Positions 33,231-42,845 of a stretch of DNA of 45,146 nucleotides are shown here, piece by piece. Both the position numbers and the translations under genes were made by a program. The DNA is from Clostridia bacterium (lineage in GTDB: Bacteria; Bacillota; Clostridia; Christensenellales; Aristaeellaceae): assembly GCA_017547805.1 (NCBI GenBank), contig JAFYOR010000102.1:1-45146 (forward strand). The letters run 5' to 3'. Within the stretch, counting starts at the first letter, position 1; each line of letters starts with the position of its first letter. The notes under the pieces are model-generated. The model was not told the DNA's origin and ran no database searches. It worked only from the letters and a program-made list of their open reading frames with translations.

Positions 33231-34622
33231 TCACTGAATATCGTTTTCGTCAAAAACATCGCCGCATTCCGGACAGAACTTCGGCATCTTTGTGGGATCA
33301 GCAGGCTTCCAACCACACTTATCACACTGATACACCGGCGCACCCGCAGGCTTCTTCGCGCCGCACTCCGCGCAGAATTTGCCCTTGTTCACTGCACCAC
33401 ATGCACAAGTCCATCCATCTTCTGCCGGTTTCTTCGCACCGCATTCCGGGCAGAACTTGCCAGTCGCTGTCGCGCCGCAGGCACACTTCCAGCCAGCCTG
33501 AGGTTCAGGCTTCTTGCTGCCACACTCCGGACAGAACTTGCCGGTTGCCGTCGCGCCGCACGCGCACTTCCAGCCATTGGCGGCCGGCTGAGCAGGCTGC
33601 TGAGCCATCTGCTGCTGACCCATCTGGAACAGCTGTGCGGCATTGACGCCATTGCCGCCCTGCGCCATGTTCATGCCCATAAAGCCGGTAAATGCACCAG
33701 CCGTATTCTTTGCTGCATCCTGCATGGCCTGCGCCTGAGAACCAACCATATGCGCCGCCGCCATGTTCGCATTGCGGAAGACCGCATTGCGCTGCAGCTC
33801 CTTGATCATGGCCTCGTCCTCTTCGGACGCCTTGACAGAATTCACGCCGAAGGAGACGACCTCCACGCCGCGCAGATTCGCCCACTTGCTGGACAGAACT
33901 TCGTTGAGTGCCTCGGACAGTTCCATCGTGTGGCCAGGCAGTGCGCTGTAGCGGATGCCCATCTCGGAGATCTTGGCAAAGGCAGGCTGCAGCGCGGTCA
34001 GCAGTTCGCTCTTGAGCTGGCTGTCGATCTTATCGCGAGTGTAATCGCCCTCGACATTGCCGCAGACATTCGTATAGAACAGAATCGGGTTGGTGATGCG
34101 ATAGCTGTACTCGCCAAAGCAGCGGATGGACACATCGATATCCAGTCCGATATTGTTATCCACCACGCGGAAAGGCACAGCGCCCGGCGTGCCATACTTA
34201 TTGCCGATGATTTCCTTGGTGTTGAAATAGTATACGCGCTGATCCTTGCCCAGCTGACCGCCAAAGGAGAAGCGATCAAACGCTTCCTTGAGCAGTTCCT
34301 TGAGCTTGCCCACGCCAAACTCGCCGTAGAGAATCGTCGGCTGACCGTTAGCATCGAAAATATACTCGCCCGGCTCGGCGCAGAAATCGATGATCTTGCC
34401 CTGATCGACGATCATCATGCACTGTCCGTCGGCAACAGCGACAACAGAACCCTGAGAAATGACATTCTCATCAGTCACTTTAAAGCCAAGAACGCTCTTG
34501 GTTCTCTTCATCGCCTTGGTCGCCAGAACACTCTCCGGCATCGCATCGCAGTAGAAATACTCTTTAAACTGGCTTTCAATCGTACCCGTCACCGCATTAA
34601 CCGCAGCAGCAATCAGTCCCAT
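33231..34622 (-). CDS. SPFH-domain protein with four C-terminal zinc ribbons, copy 2 (YdjI-like)
   Basis: The 463-residue protein starts after GGAGG with 8-nt spacing and is colinear with copy 1 at 28791-30191. By eye about 80% of the first 100 residues are identical, and the central SPFH region (KIDSQLKSELLTALQPAFA and the VEVVSFGVNSVKASEEDE stretch) is nearly so. The four ribbons (WKCACG, WKCACG, WTCACG, YQCDKCG, each with a CxECG partner) are kept. Differences sit mostly in the Ala/Gln linker and around residues 40-50. It lies 24 bp behind the 186-residue secreted protein gene. There is no terminator between its stop and the mobile-element debris, unlike copy 1. Confidence 0.88.
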   Translation of the reverse strand: MGLIAAAVNAVTGTIESQFKEYFYCDAMPESVLATKAMKRTKSVLGFKVTDENVISQGSVVAVADGQCMMIVDQGKIIDFCAEPGEYIFDANGQPTILYGEFGVGKLKELLKEAFDRFSFGGQLGKDQRVYYFNTKEIIGNKYGTPGAVPFRVVDNNIGLDIDVSIRCFGEYSYRITNPILFYTNVCGNVEGDYTRDKIDSQLKSELLTALQPAFAKISEMGIRYSALPGHTMELSEALNEVLSSKWANLRGVEVVSFGVNSVKASEEDEAMIKELQRNAVFRNANMAAAHMVGSQAQAMQDAAKNTAGAFTGFMGMNMAQGGNGVNAAQLFQMGQQQMAQQPAQPAANGWKCACGATATGKFCPECGSKKPEPQAGWKCACGATATGKFCPECGAKKPAEDGWTCACGAVNKGKFCAECGAKKPAGAPVYQCDKCGWKPADPTKMPKFCPECGDVFDENDIQ

Positions 34623-34646
34623 GTGGTTATCCTCCTGTATCGTTCA

Positions 34647-35207
34647 TCAATAATCCGTAAAATCAATCACCCATCCGCCCTGCGCCTGCGTATTCATTTC
34701 GCCCATATAGAAATGGATGTACGGATTCCACTGCATCACGTTGCCCACGCTGTCCTCAACGCAAACCCGGCAATCAAAAGGCTCCGCAGCCTCTTCAAAA
34801 TCCGACAGGTACGGATCTTCTTCCCACGGAGAAGTCACCGCATTGCAGCGCAGCAGAAACGGTTCTCCTGTTTCGCTGTAATATATGAGGCTTTCTTCAT
34901 CTTCGCCCATATACACAATTGAGACGCTCGCCTCAGCATCCAGCGGAAGAATCAGATACAGCTCTTTTCCTCCCCGGATATCCACGACGCGCTCATCCGG
35001 AACGCTTAAAGCGATTCCCCGCCACGCATCGTCAAGACCAGTAATCACCGCATCCAGATGCCTGCGTTCCTCCAGCAGCGCCCAATCGCCGCCCATGCTG
35101 TCGGACACAAGGATAGCGGCGCAAATCGGAGAGGTCTCCTCCGCCATGCACAGGCAGGGCAGACACAGCAGCAGAGCACACAGCAGCAAACAAATCCTGT
35201 TTTTCAT
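34647..35207 (-). CDS. Small secreted protein of unknown function inside module 2
   Basis: The ATG at 35207 overlaps the stop of the zinc-ribbon gene by one base (TGATG), with AGGAG 9 nt upstream; an in-frame GTG one codon earlier is possible. The 186-residue protein has a signal peptide (MKNRICLLLCALLLCLPCLC, cleavage near CMAEE). The mature part is acidic, beta-rich and ends in HFYMGEMNTQAQGGWVIDFT. Two Cys (DCRVC) may form a disulfide. I do not recognise the family. Its place between the two module genes, absent from copy 1, suggests an extracytoplasmic sensor or cargo of the system. Confidence 0.75.
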   Translation of the reverse strand: MKNRICLLLCALLLCLPCLCMAEETSPICAAILVSDSMGGDWALLEERRHLDAVITGLDDAWRGIALSVPDERVVDIRGGKELYLILPLDAEASVSIVYMGEDEESLIYYSETGEPFLLRCNAVTSPWEEDPYLSDFEEAAEPFDCRVCVEDSVGNVMQWNPYIHFYMGEMNTQAQGGWVIDFTDY

Positions 35208-36493
35208 CACTTGCTCTCCTGTTTCTTCTCGATCTTCCTGCGCGTCGTGGTGGTGTGCAGGTAGATATCCCTGCTGGTGAAGAGTTCAAAGGAATTCTTG
35301 ACGATGTAATTGCCCGCGCCATGCACGATGCCCGCCTGCTTGAGCTGGCTGACAAGACCGCCGTAGACGATGAATGCCGCAATCAGCGCGATCACCGCCG
35401 CGCCAGCAAATGTGCCGCTCTGCAGGCTGCCAAAGAAATAGAACGCCGCACAGGCAAGCGCAAACACCAGCGCAAACGTGCCGCCGCCGTAGAGCCAGCT
35501 CTTCTTCGTATCCGCCGGGACGTCGCAGGTGAGCTTGCCGGTCTGGCCGTTGATGGCGAAGGTATAGGTCGCGCCTTCCTTTTCGGTGGTGATCAGCCAG
35601 ACGGGCATGAGCACCGGCGTGGCCTTGCCGTCCTCAGTATGGAAATGCTTATGGCGCGGCGTGACCGTAGCGTAGCCCTTGACCGTCTCGCGCAGCGCCT
35701 GCTCCAGGCTGTTTTCCACGCGCTGGCGGGCGCGCTCCTCACATGCGGCGCTCTCCACGTCCGCATGGTCCGCCAGAGCGCCGGCCAGCACCGCCGGGGT
35801 AAACGGCACGGCAGCGCTCAGGTCATAGGGCTCCAGGGATTCGGTAATCTTGTTATCCAGCTTTTCGCTGCCATCCACCGGGAGGTTTTCAAAGCCCATC
35901 ATACCGGAACGTACAACATGGTAGTGCTCCGTCTCGGTCACTTCCCAATCGCCTTCCGTATACTTGCGCGTCTTCTGCGCGTCGTAGGCGACGCTGCCGC
36001 CGGCCGTGCAGTCAAACAGCCAGTACGGCACATACAGCTTGCGCATCTCGGCGATGCGGTTGCGGGTATTGAGGAAGACATTGGGCAGCAGCGGCTTGCC
36101 CTTGAAATAGCCTTCAAACTGCTGCTGCGCCTGTTCCTTGGTCACCGTGAAAGGAACCACCTTCTCGGGCTTCACGCCGCCGTCGATGCGCTCGGGCAGG
36201 ATCGTCGGGCTGCCGCAATACGGGCACTCCGTGGCGGTCGTGGTTTCCTCGGTCATCAGTTCCGCACCGCAGCCCTGGCAGATATAGGTCTGCATCTGCG
36301 CCGCCTCGCCAGCGTTGAATGTTCCGGTGGGCATATCAAACTGGATGCCGTTCTTTTCACTGGATTCGTTCATCGTATCCAGCGCGTCCAGCTCATAGCT
36401 GTTTCCGCAGGCCTTGCATTCCAACTTGCCGCTCTTTGCATCATACGCAAGCGGCGCGCCGCAGCTGGGACACTGATACGCAATGGTACTCAT
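35207..36493 (-). CDS. Zinc-ribbon membrane protein, copy 2 (YdjG/YdjH-like)
   Basis: The start at 36493 follows GAAGGA. The 428-residue protein is colinear with copy 1 (30226-31509): ribbons CPSCGAPL...CKACG and CQGCG...CPYCG, the shared EMRKLYVPYWLFDCTAGGS block, PVLMPVWLITTEKEG, and two membrane helices near 345-400 (TFALVFALACAAFYFFG and AAVIALIAAFIVYGG). The tail is basic (RRKIEKKQESK). Divergence is highest in the ELDAL... linker after ribbon 1 and in the second helix. The stop is coupled to the small secreted protein gene. Confidence 0.87.
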   Translation of the reverse strand: MSTIAYQCPSCGAPLAYDAKSGKLECKACGNSYELDALDTMNESSEKNGIQFDMPTGTFNAGEAAQMQTYICQGCGAELMTEETTTATECPYCGSPTILPERIDGGVKPEKVVPFTVTKEQAQQQFEGYFKGKPLLPNVFLNTRNRIAEMRKLYVPYWLFDCTAGGSVAYDAQKTRKYTEGDWEVTETEHYHVVRSGMMGFENLPVDGSEKLDNKITESLEPYDLSAAVPFTPAVLAGALADHADVESAACEERARQRVENSLEQALRETVKGYATVTPRHKHFHTEDGKATPVLMPVWLITTEKEGATYTFAINGQTGKLTCDVPADTKKSWLYGGGTFALVFALACAAFYFFGSLQSGTFAGAAVIALIAAFIVYGGLVSQLKQAGIVHGAGNYIVKNSFELFTSRDIYLHTTTTRRKIEKKQESK

Positions 36494-36538
36494 ATTCAAT
36501 CCTTCTTTCGCTTCAATATGATGGCTATCGGAAATGTC

Positions 36539-36568
36539 GCTGGCGCACGACAATTGCCATGCGCCAGC
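36539..36568 (-). terminator. GC hairpin between the Cys-rich lipoprotein and module 2
   Basis: GCTGGCGCA (36539-36547) pairs with TGCGCCAGC (36560-36568) just after the lipoprotein stop. On the minus strand it is followed by GACATTTCC rather than a T-run, so it may only attenuate and let module 2 be read from upstream. Confidence 0.5.
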
Positions 36569-36578
36569 CATTCAAGTT

Positions 36579-38948
36579 TTACTCGGTATAGGCGTTCCAG
36601 CTGATGGACTCGACACACTTGCTGTCATCGAACACAACTTCGATATAGGAATCGAAGCCCTCGTCATTGACGCACATGGAATACAGCTGAATCGGGCGCT
36701 TATAGATATACGTGCCGCCAGACTTGGAGGCGCAGTACAGGCCGTTCTTCTTCATGGAGTTTTCGACGGTCTTGAGCTTATCGCCCACCCCGATGCCATA
36801 GAGCGCATAACCCTCGCCGGTCAGCTCGATATACTCGACAAAGTCGCTCGCGCCACCGATGGTCACCGCATCATCGGAAGCTTCGCCGCTCATTTCCATT
36901 TCAAGGCCGTAGTGATCCGCCGCCTCGGAAATGAAAGAGAAGCAGATGTCGCTGAGATCCTCGCTGTCCACGCCGACATGGCGGTTATCCGAGTAGGACA
37001 TATCGCCGATCACCGCGCGGGCATAGTCAGACGTGATCCAGACGTTCTTATTCTTATAGCGCACCTTATACCAGACATTGCCGGTGCTGTCCACTTCCGC
37101 CTCGATGAGATTGCCAAGGTTGGTGTTCTTCTTCGCCACCTGACCGGCGGTGCCGTTGTCCTTGCCGGGGCCGGTACGCAGGTTGACCTTGCCGGAGGTG
37201 GAAATGATCGTGATCTGTCCATCCTCCATCATGCTGTAAAACGCCGGAGTCGCGGTGGGCTTCGGGGTCTTGGTGGGCTTGGGCGTCGCGGTCGGCTTCG
37301 GGGTCTTCGTCGGCTTGGGCGTTGCCGTCGGCTTCACCTTCTTGGGGATGGACTGCGTTTCCTTCTGACCGCAGGTCTTGCAGGTGTGCTCCTGCGTGCC
37401 CTCGGCCGTCTCGGTCGCTTCCTTGGTCACCGTCCACTCGCCGAAGCTATGGCCGATCGCCTTGATGGTGGTCTTCTTTACGTCGCCGCAGGTCTTACAG
37501 GTTTCCTGGGATTCGCCCGCCGTGGTGCAGGTCGCCGCCTTGGTCACCTTGGCTGCATCGTAGTTATGGCCGGTCGCCTTGATGGTCGTCTTCTTCACAT
37601 CGCCGCAGGTCTTACAGGTCTGCTGGGATTCGCCCGCCGCAGTGCAGGTCGCCGCCTTGGTTACAACAGCGCTGCCATAGCTATGGCCCAGCGCGTCAAG
37701 GGCACGACTGCCGTCGGTCTTGCCGCAGACCGTGCACACAGAAGACGCTTCGCCCTTTTCCGTGCAGGTCGGCTGCTTGGTAACCTGATCATCCTTCCAC
37801 TTGTGACCAGTAGCAGGGATTTTCTGCTCCTTCTTATCGCCGCACTGCGTACACGCTGCAACCTTCAGGCCATCCTTGTCGCAGGAAGCATTGACCGCCA
37901 CGATCCACTCCCCATATGTACATTTGCCGGTAGCAGGAATCGTTTCTATCTTTTCCTTAGAACAGGAGGCGCACTTATATGATTTGTAGCCGTCAGCGGC
38001 GCAGGTAGCCGGCTCGGAATACGTCTGCTGCCAGTTATGATCCGCAGGAGAACCTTCCTTTTCCGTCTTCTTTTCATTGCACGTGCTGCACTGATAGGTT
38101 ACCGTCTTGGGAGAATCGCAGGTCGCGCCAAGCGCGGAAACCGCTTCCCACTTATGCCCCGTAGCCGGGACGCCTTCATTCTTCTGATCGCCGCAGACCG
38201 AACAGATGTAATACGCCGTGCCGCCCGCCACGCATTCTACATCGTCGCGGTTGGTATGCGTGTGTTCCCACTTGTGCTCGCCGGTCGCCGGGCGTACTTC
38301 GGTCTTCTGTTCGCCACAGTTGCTGCACTCCAGATAATACGCGCCCTTCTCCGCACAGGTGGGTGCCAGTACGCCTACCTGCACAAAGTTGTGATTACCG
38401 ATAGCAGGAATGGTCTCGCTCTTTTGCGAACCGCAGCCCAGTCTTGAACAGGTATAGACTTTCTTTCCGTCTTTTTCGCAGGTCGCATCGACAGTACTCG
38501 TCACCTTGTAATCATGGCCCAGCTTGGGGATGGTCTGGTACTGAGAATCGCCGCAGCGGGTGCAGTCATACCATTCCTTGCCATCTTTTTCACACGTTGC
38601 ATTGCTGGTTTGAGCATACTGATAATCGTGTCCCAGCTTATCCTTCGCCTTTTCTTTCCATTCCTTATGGCACCTCGTACACTCCAGAACATAATAACCC
38701 GGCTCAGTACACGTAGCCTCATCAAAACCAATCTGCGCTGCAGCATGACCAAGCTTATCTTTTGCCTTTTCTCTCCATGTGCCACCGCAATCGGCGCACT
38801 TCAGAACAAAATATCCCGGTTCCGTACACGTGGCTTCGTCAAAGCCGATCTGATATTCATTCGGCTGCACACACTGGCACCCGGCAAGCGCACATACCGG
38901 CAGCGCCGCCAGCATAACAAGCAGCACAAAACCTAAAAACCGTTTCAT
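36579..38948 (-). CDS. Lipoprotein with 13 Cys-rich repeats and an SH3 domain
   Basis: The start follows GAGGAG. The 789-residue protein has a lipoprotein signal peptide ending in a canonical lipobox (ALAGC, Cys24). Residues about 30-515 hold 13 repeats of about 33-38 residues with pattern ATC-x5-8-G-x6-C-x2-CG...IPATGH; each offers three Cys and usually one His. Repeats 11 and 12 are nearly identical (TCKTCGDVKKTTIKA). Repeat 13 has lost its first Cys. A Pro/Thr/Lys linker follows (TPKPTKTPKPTA), then a bacterial SH3 domain (VNLRTGPGKDNGTAGQVAKK, about 575-640) and a 140-residue C-terminal domain with no recognised family. It is outward-facing; SH3 suggests cell-wall binding. The repeats may bind metal or form disulfides. 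Confidence 0.85.
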   Translation of the reverse strand: MKRFLGFVLLVMLAALPVCALAGCQCVQPNEYQIGFDEATCTEPGYFVLKCADCGGTWREKAKDKLGHAAAQIGFDEATCTEPGYYVLECTRCHKEWKEKAKDKLGHDYQYAQTSNATCEKDGKEWYDCTRCGDSQYQTIPKLGHDYKVTSTVDATCEKDGKKVYTCSRLGCGSQKSETIPAIGNHNFVQVGVLAPTCAEKGAYYLECSNCGEQKTEVRPATGEHKWEHTHTNRDDVECVAGGTAYYICSVCGDQKNEGVPATGHKWEAVSALGATCDSPKTVTYQCSTCNEKKTEKEGSPADHNWQQTYSEPATCAADGYKSYKCASCSKEKIETIPATGKCTYGEWIVAVNASCDKDGLKVAACTQCGDKKEQKIPATGHKWKDDQVTKQPTCTEKGEASSVCTVCGKTDGSRALDALGHSYGSAVVTKAATCTAAGESQQTCKTCGDVKKTTIKATGHNYDAAKVTKAATCTTAGESQETCKTCGDVKKTTIKAIGHSFGEWTVTKEATETAEGTQEHTCKTCGQKETQSIPKKVKPTATPKPTKTPKPTATPKPTKTPKPTATPAFYSMMEDGQITIISTSGKVNLRTGPGKDNGTAGQVAKKNTNLGNLIEAEVDSTGNVWYKVRYKNKNVWITSDYARAVIGDMSYSDNRHVGVDSEDLSDICFSFISEAADHYGLEMEMSGEASDDAVTIGGASDFVEYIELTGEGYALYGIGVGDKLKTVENSMKKNGLYCASKSGGTYIYKRPIQLYSMCVNDEGFDSYIEVVFDDSKCVESISWNAYTE

Positions 38949-38999
38949 ACCCTCATTCTCCTCTATGTTTCTTTTCGCCTTTGCGGCGATTGTTTCAAA

Positions 39000-39030
39000 A
39001 GAATTCGCCTGCCGGAATGCTCCGGCAGGC
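39000..39030 (-). terminator. Terminator of the secreted-protein operon
   Basis: GCCTGCCGGA (39007-39016) pairs perfectly with TCCGGCAGGC (39021-39030) around ATGC. On the minus strand a short T-run follows a few bases later (GAATTCTTTT). Confidence 0.7.
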
Positions 39031-39045
39031 TATGATTGCATTTCA

Positions 39046-42000
39046 TTACTCAGCCAGCACAAAATGCAGCGTCATCGTGCCGTAATAGTCCATGTCAAAG
39101 CCGGCGTCGGTCAGCACGGCGTTGAACATGGAGCCGTAGTAGTTGATGGCAAACGCATCCACGGAGGTGAGTCCGACGGCAACCTTCTGCAGGCCCCACG
39201 GGAGGCTGGGCACCGTCATGCCCGAAAGGGTGAAGTCCGCAAGGCCGTTGGCATGGAAGGTAACCGCATACTCCGCGCCGAGCATGGAGGCATCCATCGT
39301 CTGGCCGAAGGAGGTGTAGGTCTTGGCGACAAACTTCTTCTCCAGTCGCTCTTCCATGGTGGTAAAGCCAGCGCTCTGCGCCTGAGCCGTTGCACCCGGG
39401 AGATTGGAGACGCCCGGGGCAAGGGTCATCGCCTGACCGGCGGTCGGCTCCCAAGTCGCATTCGGATCCTTGCTGAAAACGAAGTAGCCGCCCAGCTGGC
39501 TGCCATACTGCAGGCAGCCGTCGGAGAGCAGGGTCAGCGGCATGCCTTCTTCGCCGAAGTAGACATTGCCGTCCTCCTCGTACCAATTGCCGTTCTTGTC
39601 GATCGGGAACCCGACGGAAGCGGTGCCGTCCTCGTTCACGGTGAACTTGGAGTCAAGGCCGAGCACCGTCTTGGGATGGCCGCTCATGCCGCCGAAGTTC
39701 ATATAGACCATGTGCCATTCGCCGAGGTAACCCTGCAGGTGCTCCGGCACGCCGGATTCGCCCTCTTCCATCGCGGCCAGCGCTTCAAGGAGCGCCAGCA
39801 GCATTTCATCCTCGCTCATTTCCTCGCCATCAGCGCTGCCTTCGCCACGGACGAAGACCATGCCCTGAGATTCCATGACCAGCTGGCCTTCGCCATTGAT
39901 ATAGAGCTCGTCGCCCATGACATTCGCCTTGCCGTCAATCACCATCCAGACGCCCGGGTCAACCTCGCCGAACATTTCCATACCGCAGGTTCCATCCGGG
40001 TTCAGGGTCAGCGTCATTTGCATGCCGCCCATGTCCGCAGTCCACGCGCCGAAGTACGGCTCGCCCTCGGAACCGATGGGCATCGCTTCAGGCAGTTCAT
40101 AGCCTGCGTCGCTGCCGTAGTAAGCGGAAAGGTCGCCGTCCCGGCTGAAGAGCTGGAAGATACCCTCACCGTTGGTAATGGTCAGGATGATGCCGTCAAA
40201 GGTGATCGGGCAGCTCTCCCAGATATCGCTGGTGACCATCGCCTGACCGTCGACCACATTCCAAGTCATTTCGCGCGCATAGCCATCGTCGTAAGTGAGA
40301 GTCAGCGCGCCTTCGTTGGTCAGCGTAAGCTTCGTGCCGATATCGTCGTACCAGTCGCCCAGCAGTTCATCAGCGCCTTCGATGAGCTTCTTTTCAACAT
40401 ACGGCACGAGGATAATCTCATCGCCGCCCATGCTCATCTTGATGTTGCCATTGCCGTCGAAGGTGATCTTCGCCAGTTCGCTCATCGCCGGGCCGACATA
40501 AGCGGTGCCGTAATCCGCGTACCACTGCAGCGCGTAGGGTTCTTCGCCCATTTCTGCGGAGGTCGCCGTGCCGTCGTCATTCAGGGTCAGGGTCATCGCG
40601 CCGTCCGCCGTCTGCCATGCGCCGATGAAGTACTTCGCGTTGTCGAGGTTAAACTCCGGCCACGGCTTTTCCGGAACGGCGGGGGCAGTATAGAGCTTGC
40701 CCTCCTGCTCGCAGATGGCAGCGGCATAGAAGAAATCGATCACCAGACGGCCATTCTCGTCGATATTGGCCATGGCATAAGTTGCTGCCGCGTCGGGCTT
40801 TCCGTTTTCGGCGGCAGCCAGGAAGGCACTGCCCGCCTCCACATACCAGCCAGAGGGCATCTCCACGCCATCCAGAATGACAACAGCGGTGCCGTCCGGG
40901 TTTAGAGTCGCATTCACACTGGGATACGCATCGGTGAAGTCACCCATGACGTCCTTGCCGGCTACAGCATGCCAGCTGCCGAAGAACGGCATGCCCGCCA
41001 TCACGTCGAGCGCCGGGAAGGGCATTTCCATCGCCGTAGGCTCGCTCACGACACACTTGGCAAAGGCGTCCGCCATGTAGGTCACAAAGCCCTCATAGAG
41101 CTCCTTCGGGCAGCCGTCCGCCAGCGTCAGGGTCGCATCATACTTGTTGTCCTTGAATGCATCTGCGCCGAATTCAGGCATCTCCATGCCGGTGTAGACG
41201 ATCTTGGTCAGTCGGTTACCAGAGAAACCCTTCTCACCAACCGACTCCACACTCGGACCAAAGGTCACTTCAACCATGCCGGCACGCTCAAAGCCAGACG
41301 CAGCGATGGTTTTCAGCGTCGTCGGCAGGGTCACAAACTCAAGGTCGCAATTGTAGAACGCCTTGCTGCCGATGCTTTCAAGGCCCTCTGCCCAGCCAAC
41401 AGCAGCCAGCTTATTGGTGTTGAACGCGCTGTCGCCGATGGTTTTCAGCGTCGTGGGCAGAGACACATAGGTCATCAGGCTGCAGCCATGGAACGCCTGC
41501 TTTTCAATCGTCTCCACGCCCTCAGGAATGGTCACGTAGCACAGGCTATAGCGCTGCAGGAAGGCCTGCTTGCCAATGGCCTTGACCGGCGTGCCGCCGA
41601 TGGTCGCGGGGATCTCAATACGACCGGCCGTACCATTGTAAGCGGTAATGGTGCCGGTGGAAGCGTCGAAATCAAAGTCGCTTTCAGGCGCAGTCCAATC
41701 GATCTGAACCGCATTCTTGCCGCTGGGCTGGATGCGGGCAAGCACGTCCTCGCGCTCCGCAAAAGCCGCCTTGTACGCATCAATCTGGTCGTCCGGAACA
41801 TAGATCACGCACTCGGCAGCCAGATCAGCGAAGGTGGTGTAGTAAGAGTCCACCGGGAAGATGGGGCACACGCCCTCAAAGGTGATGCTCTTGATGTTGC
41901 TGAGATTGAAGATCGCACCGTCGATCACCGATACGGACGGCGGGATCACCAGGCTCTCAATCGGCATGCCGCTGAGGCTTCCATCCTTGATGATCAGCAG

Positions 42001-42315
42001 GTCACGCGGCAGCGTAAGAGAGGCCAGATAGGGCGAATTGTCCAGCGTATTGCTCTCAAAGAATCGAATCGTATCCGGGAAGATCATCTCGGTCACGTCA
42101 AAGGTGGACTTAAAGGCCATGTAATCAAGGCCCACTACGCTTGTACCTTCCACCTCCGCCGGGATTGTCACCATGCCGGCAACGTTCGTGCCGCTGGCCA
42201 GCTTGATCAGGCCGGTAGACGCTTTAATCGTCCACGGAAGTTCATCTGCCCCGGCGCTCACACACAGCGCCAGCACAAGCAGCATGCTCAGGATCAGAGT
42301 CAAAGTCTTTTTCAT
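39046..42315 (-). CDS. Large secreted protein: BspA-type leucine-rich repeats plus lipocalin-like beta repeats
   Basis: The 1089-residue protein has a signal peptide (MKKTLTLILSMLLVLALCVS, cleavage near AGADE). Residues about 40-400 are BspA/LRR_5-type repeats with IPEGVETIEKQAFHGCS and LPTTLKTIGDSAF units, interrupted at about 190-220. Residues about 425-1089 hold some six beta repeats that each open with G-x-W: FGSWHAVAG, IGAWQTADG, LGDWYDDIG, FGAWTADMG, LGEWHMVYM, and a diverged last one; each contains an LTLNxDGT-like strand. The same unit makes up the neighbouring 225-residue protein. There is no LPXTG or membrane anchor. Such proteins are surface or secreted binding proteins; no catalytic motif is seen. 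It is the last gene of the operon starting at 44291. Confidence 0.82.
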   Translation of the reverse strand: MKKTLTLILSMLLVLALCVSAGADELPWTIKASTGLIKLASGTNVAGMVTIPAEVEGTSVVGLDYMAFKSTFDVTEMIFPDTIRFFESNTLDNSPYLASLTLPRDLLIIKDGSLSGMPIESLVIPPSVSVIDGAIFNLSNIKSITFEGVCPIFPVDSYYTTFADLAAECVIYVPDDQIDAYKAAFAEREDVLARIQPSGKNAVQIDWTAPESDFDFDASTGTITAYNGTAGRIEIPATIGGTPVKAIGKQAFLQRYSLCYVTIPEGVETIEKQAFHGCSLMTYVSLPTTLKTIGDSAFNTNKLAAVGWAEGLESIGSKAFYNCDLEFVTLPTTLKTIAASGFERAGMVEVTFGPSVESVGEKGFSGNRLTKIVYTGMEMPEFGADAFKDNKYDATLTLADGCPKELYEGFVTYMADAFAKCVVSEPTAMEMPFPALDVMAGMPFFGSWHAVAGKDVMGDFTDAYPSVNATLNPDGTAVVILDGVEMPSGWYVEAGSAFLAAAENGKPDAAATYAMANIDENGRLVIDFFYAAAICEQEGKLYTAPAVPEKPWPEFNLDNAKYFIGAWQTADGAMTLTLNDDGTATSAEMGEEPYALQWYADYGTAYVGPAMSELAKITFDGNGNIKMSMGGDEIILVPYVEKKLIEGADELLGDWYDDIGTKLTLTNEGALTLTYDDGYAREMTWNVVDGQAMVTSDIWESCPITFDGIILTITNGEGIFQLFSRDGDLSAYYGSDAGYELPEAMPIGSEGEPYFGAWTADMGGMQMTLTLNPDGTCGMEMFGEVDPGVWMVIDGKANVMGDELYINGEGQLVMESQGMVFVRGEGSADGEEMSEDEMLLALLEALAAMEEGESGVPEHLQGYLGEWHMVYMNFGGMSGHPKTVLGLDSKFTVNEDGTASVGFPIDKNGNWYEEDGNVYFGEEGMPLTLLSDGCLQYGSQLGGYFVFSKDPNATWEPTAGQAMTLAPGVSNLPGATAQAQSAGFTTMEERLEKKFVAKTYTSFGQTMDASMLGAEYAVTFHANGLADFTLSGMTVPSLPWGLQKVAVGLTSVDAFAINYYGSMFNAVLTDAGFDMDYYGTMTLHFVLAE

Positions 42316-42334
42316 GTTCGTATCCCCCTACGCT

Positions 42335-42805
42335 TTATTGTTCAGGCTCCCACAGGAGCTGATCAAACAGATTCTCGATTTCCCGCATCGCCTGTCCCAT
42401 ACCCTTGGGACGGCGATTTGTACCGCGGGCACTGATGGTCGTGCCATCATCAAAGGCGATGGTGAGTGTGAAGCTTTCCCCGTCGTCGATCAACGGATCG
42501 TGTCCGGAGAATCCATCCCACGAAAGCACGTCATGTTCACGCAGAATATCCGCAATGTTTTTGCCCATTTGGGCGCTTCCATGTGCTCTGCGGGAAGGCT
42601 CTTCCCAACCCACGGTGCGGACAACCGTAAAGCCATCGTCCTCTCTGGAAATTGAGAGAGACGTTTCTGAGCCCGCCATCATGAACCATGTTTCATAGCG
42701 CAGCGTTTCAACGCTCACGCCTTCCGGAAGCCGCTTTGCCCGGCAGCCCCACAAAACCACAGCAGCCAGGCCAAGCAAAATGCAGAGCAGGATTTGTTTG
42801 CGCAT
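42335..42805 (-). CDS. Small lipoprotein of unknown function
   Basis: The ATG at 42805 is about 8 nt after AGGGG; the in-frame GTG at 42814 sits on that site. The 156-residue protein has a lipobox (VVLWGC, Cys about 21). The mature part ends with a conserved-looking block: SWDGFSGHDPLIDDGESFTL, TIAFDDGTTISARGTNRRPKG and a final helix. Similar W-GF...DG...A-GT-xxP-G blocks occur in many small secreted proteins of Clostridia, but I cannot name the family. It lies 19 bp upstream of the LRR gene. Confidence 0.7.
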   Translation of the reverse strand: MRKQILLCILLGLAAVVLWGCRAKRLPEGVSVETLRYETWFMMAGSETSLSISREDDGFTVVRTVGWEEPSRRAHGSAQMGKNIADILREHDVLSWDGFSGHDPLIDDGESFTLTIAFDDGTTISARGTNRRPKGMGQAMREIENLFDQLLWEPEQ

Positions 42806-42845
42806 CGCCCTCACCCCCTGCAGACAGCCAGCCGGTTATCCCGCT

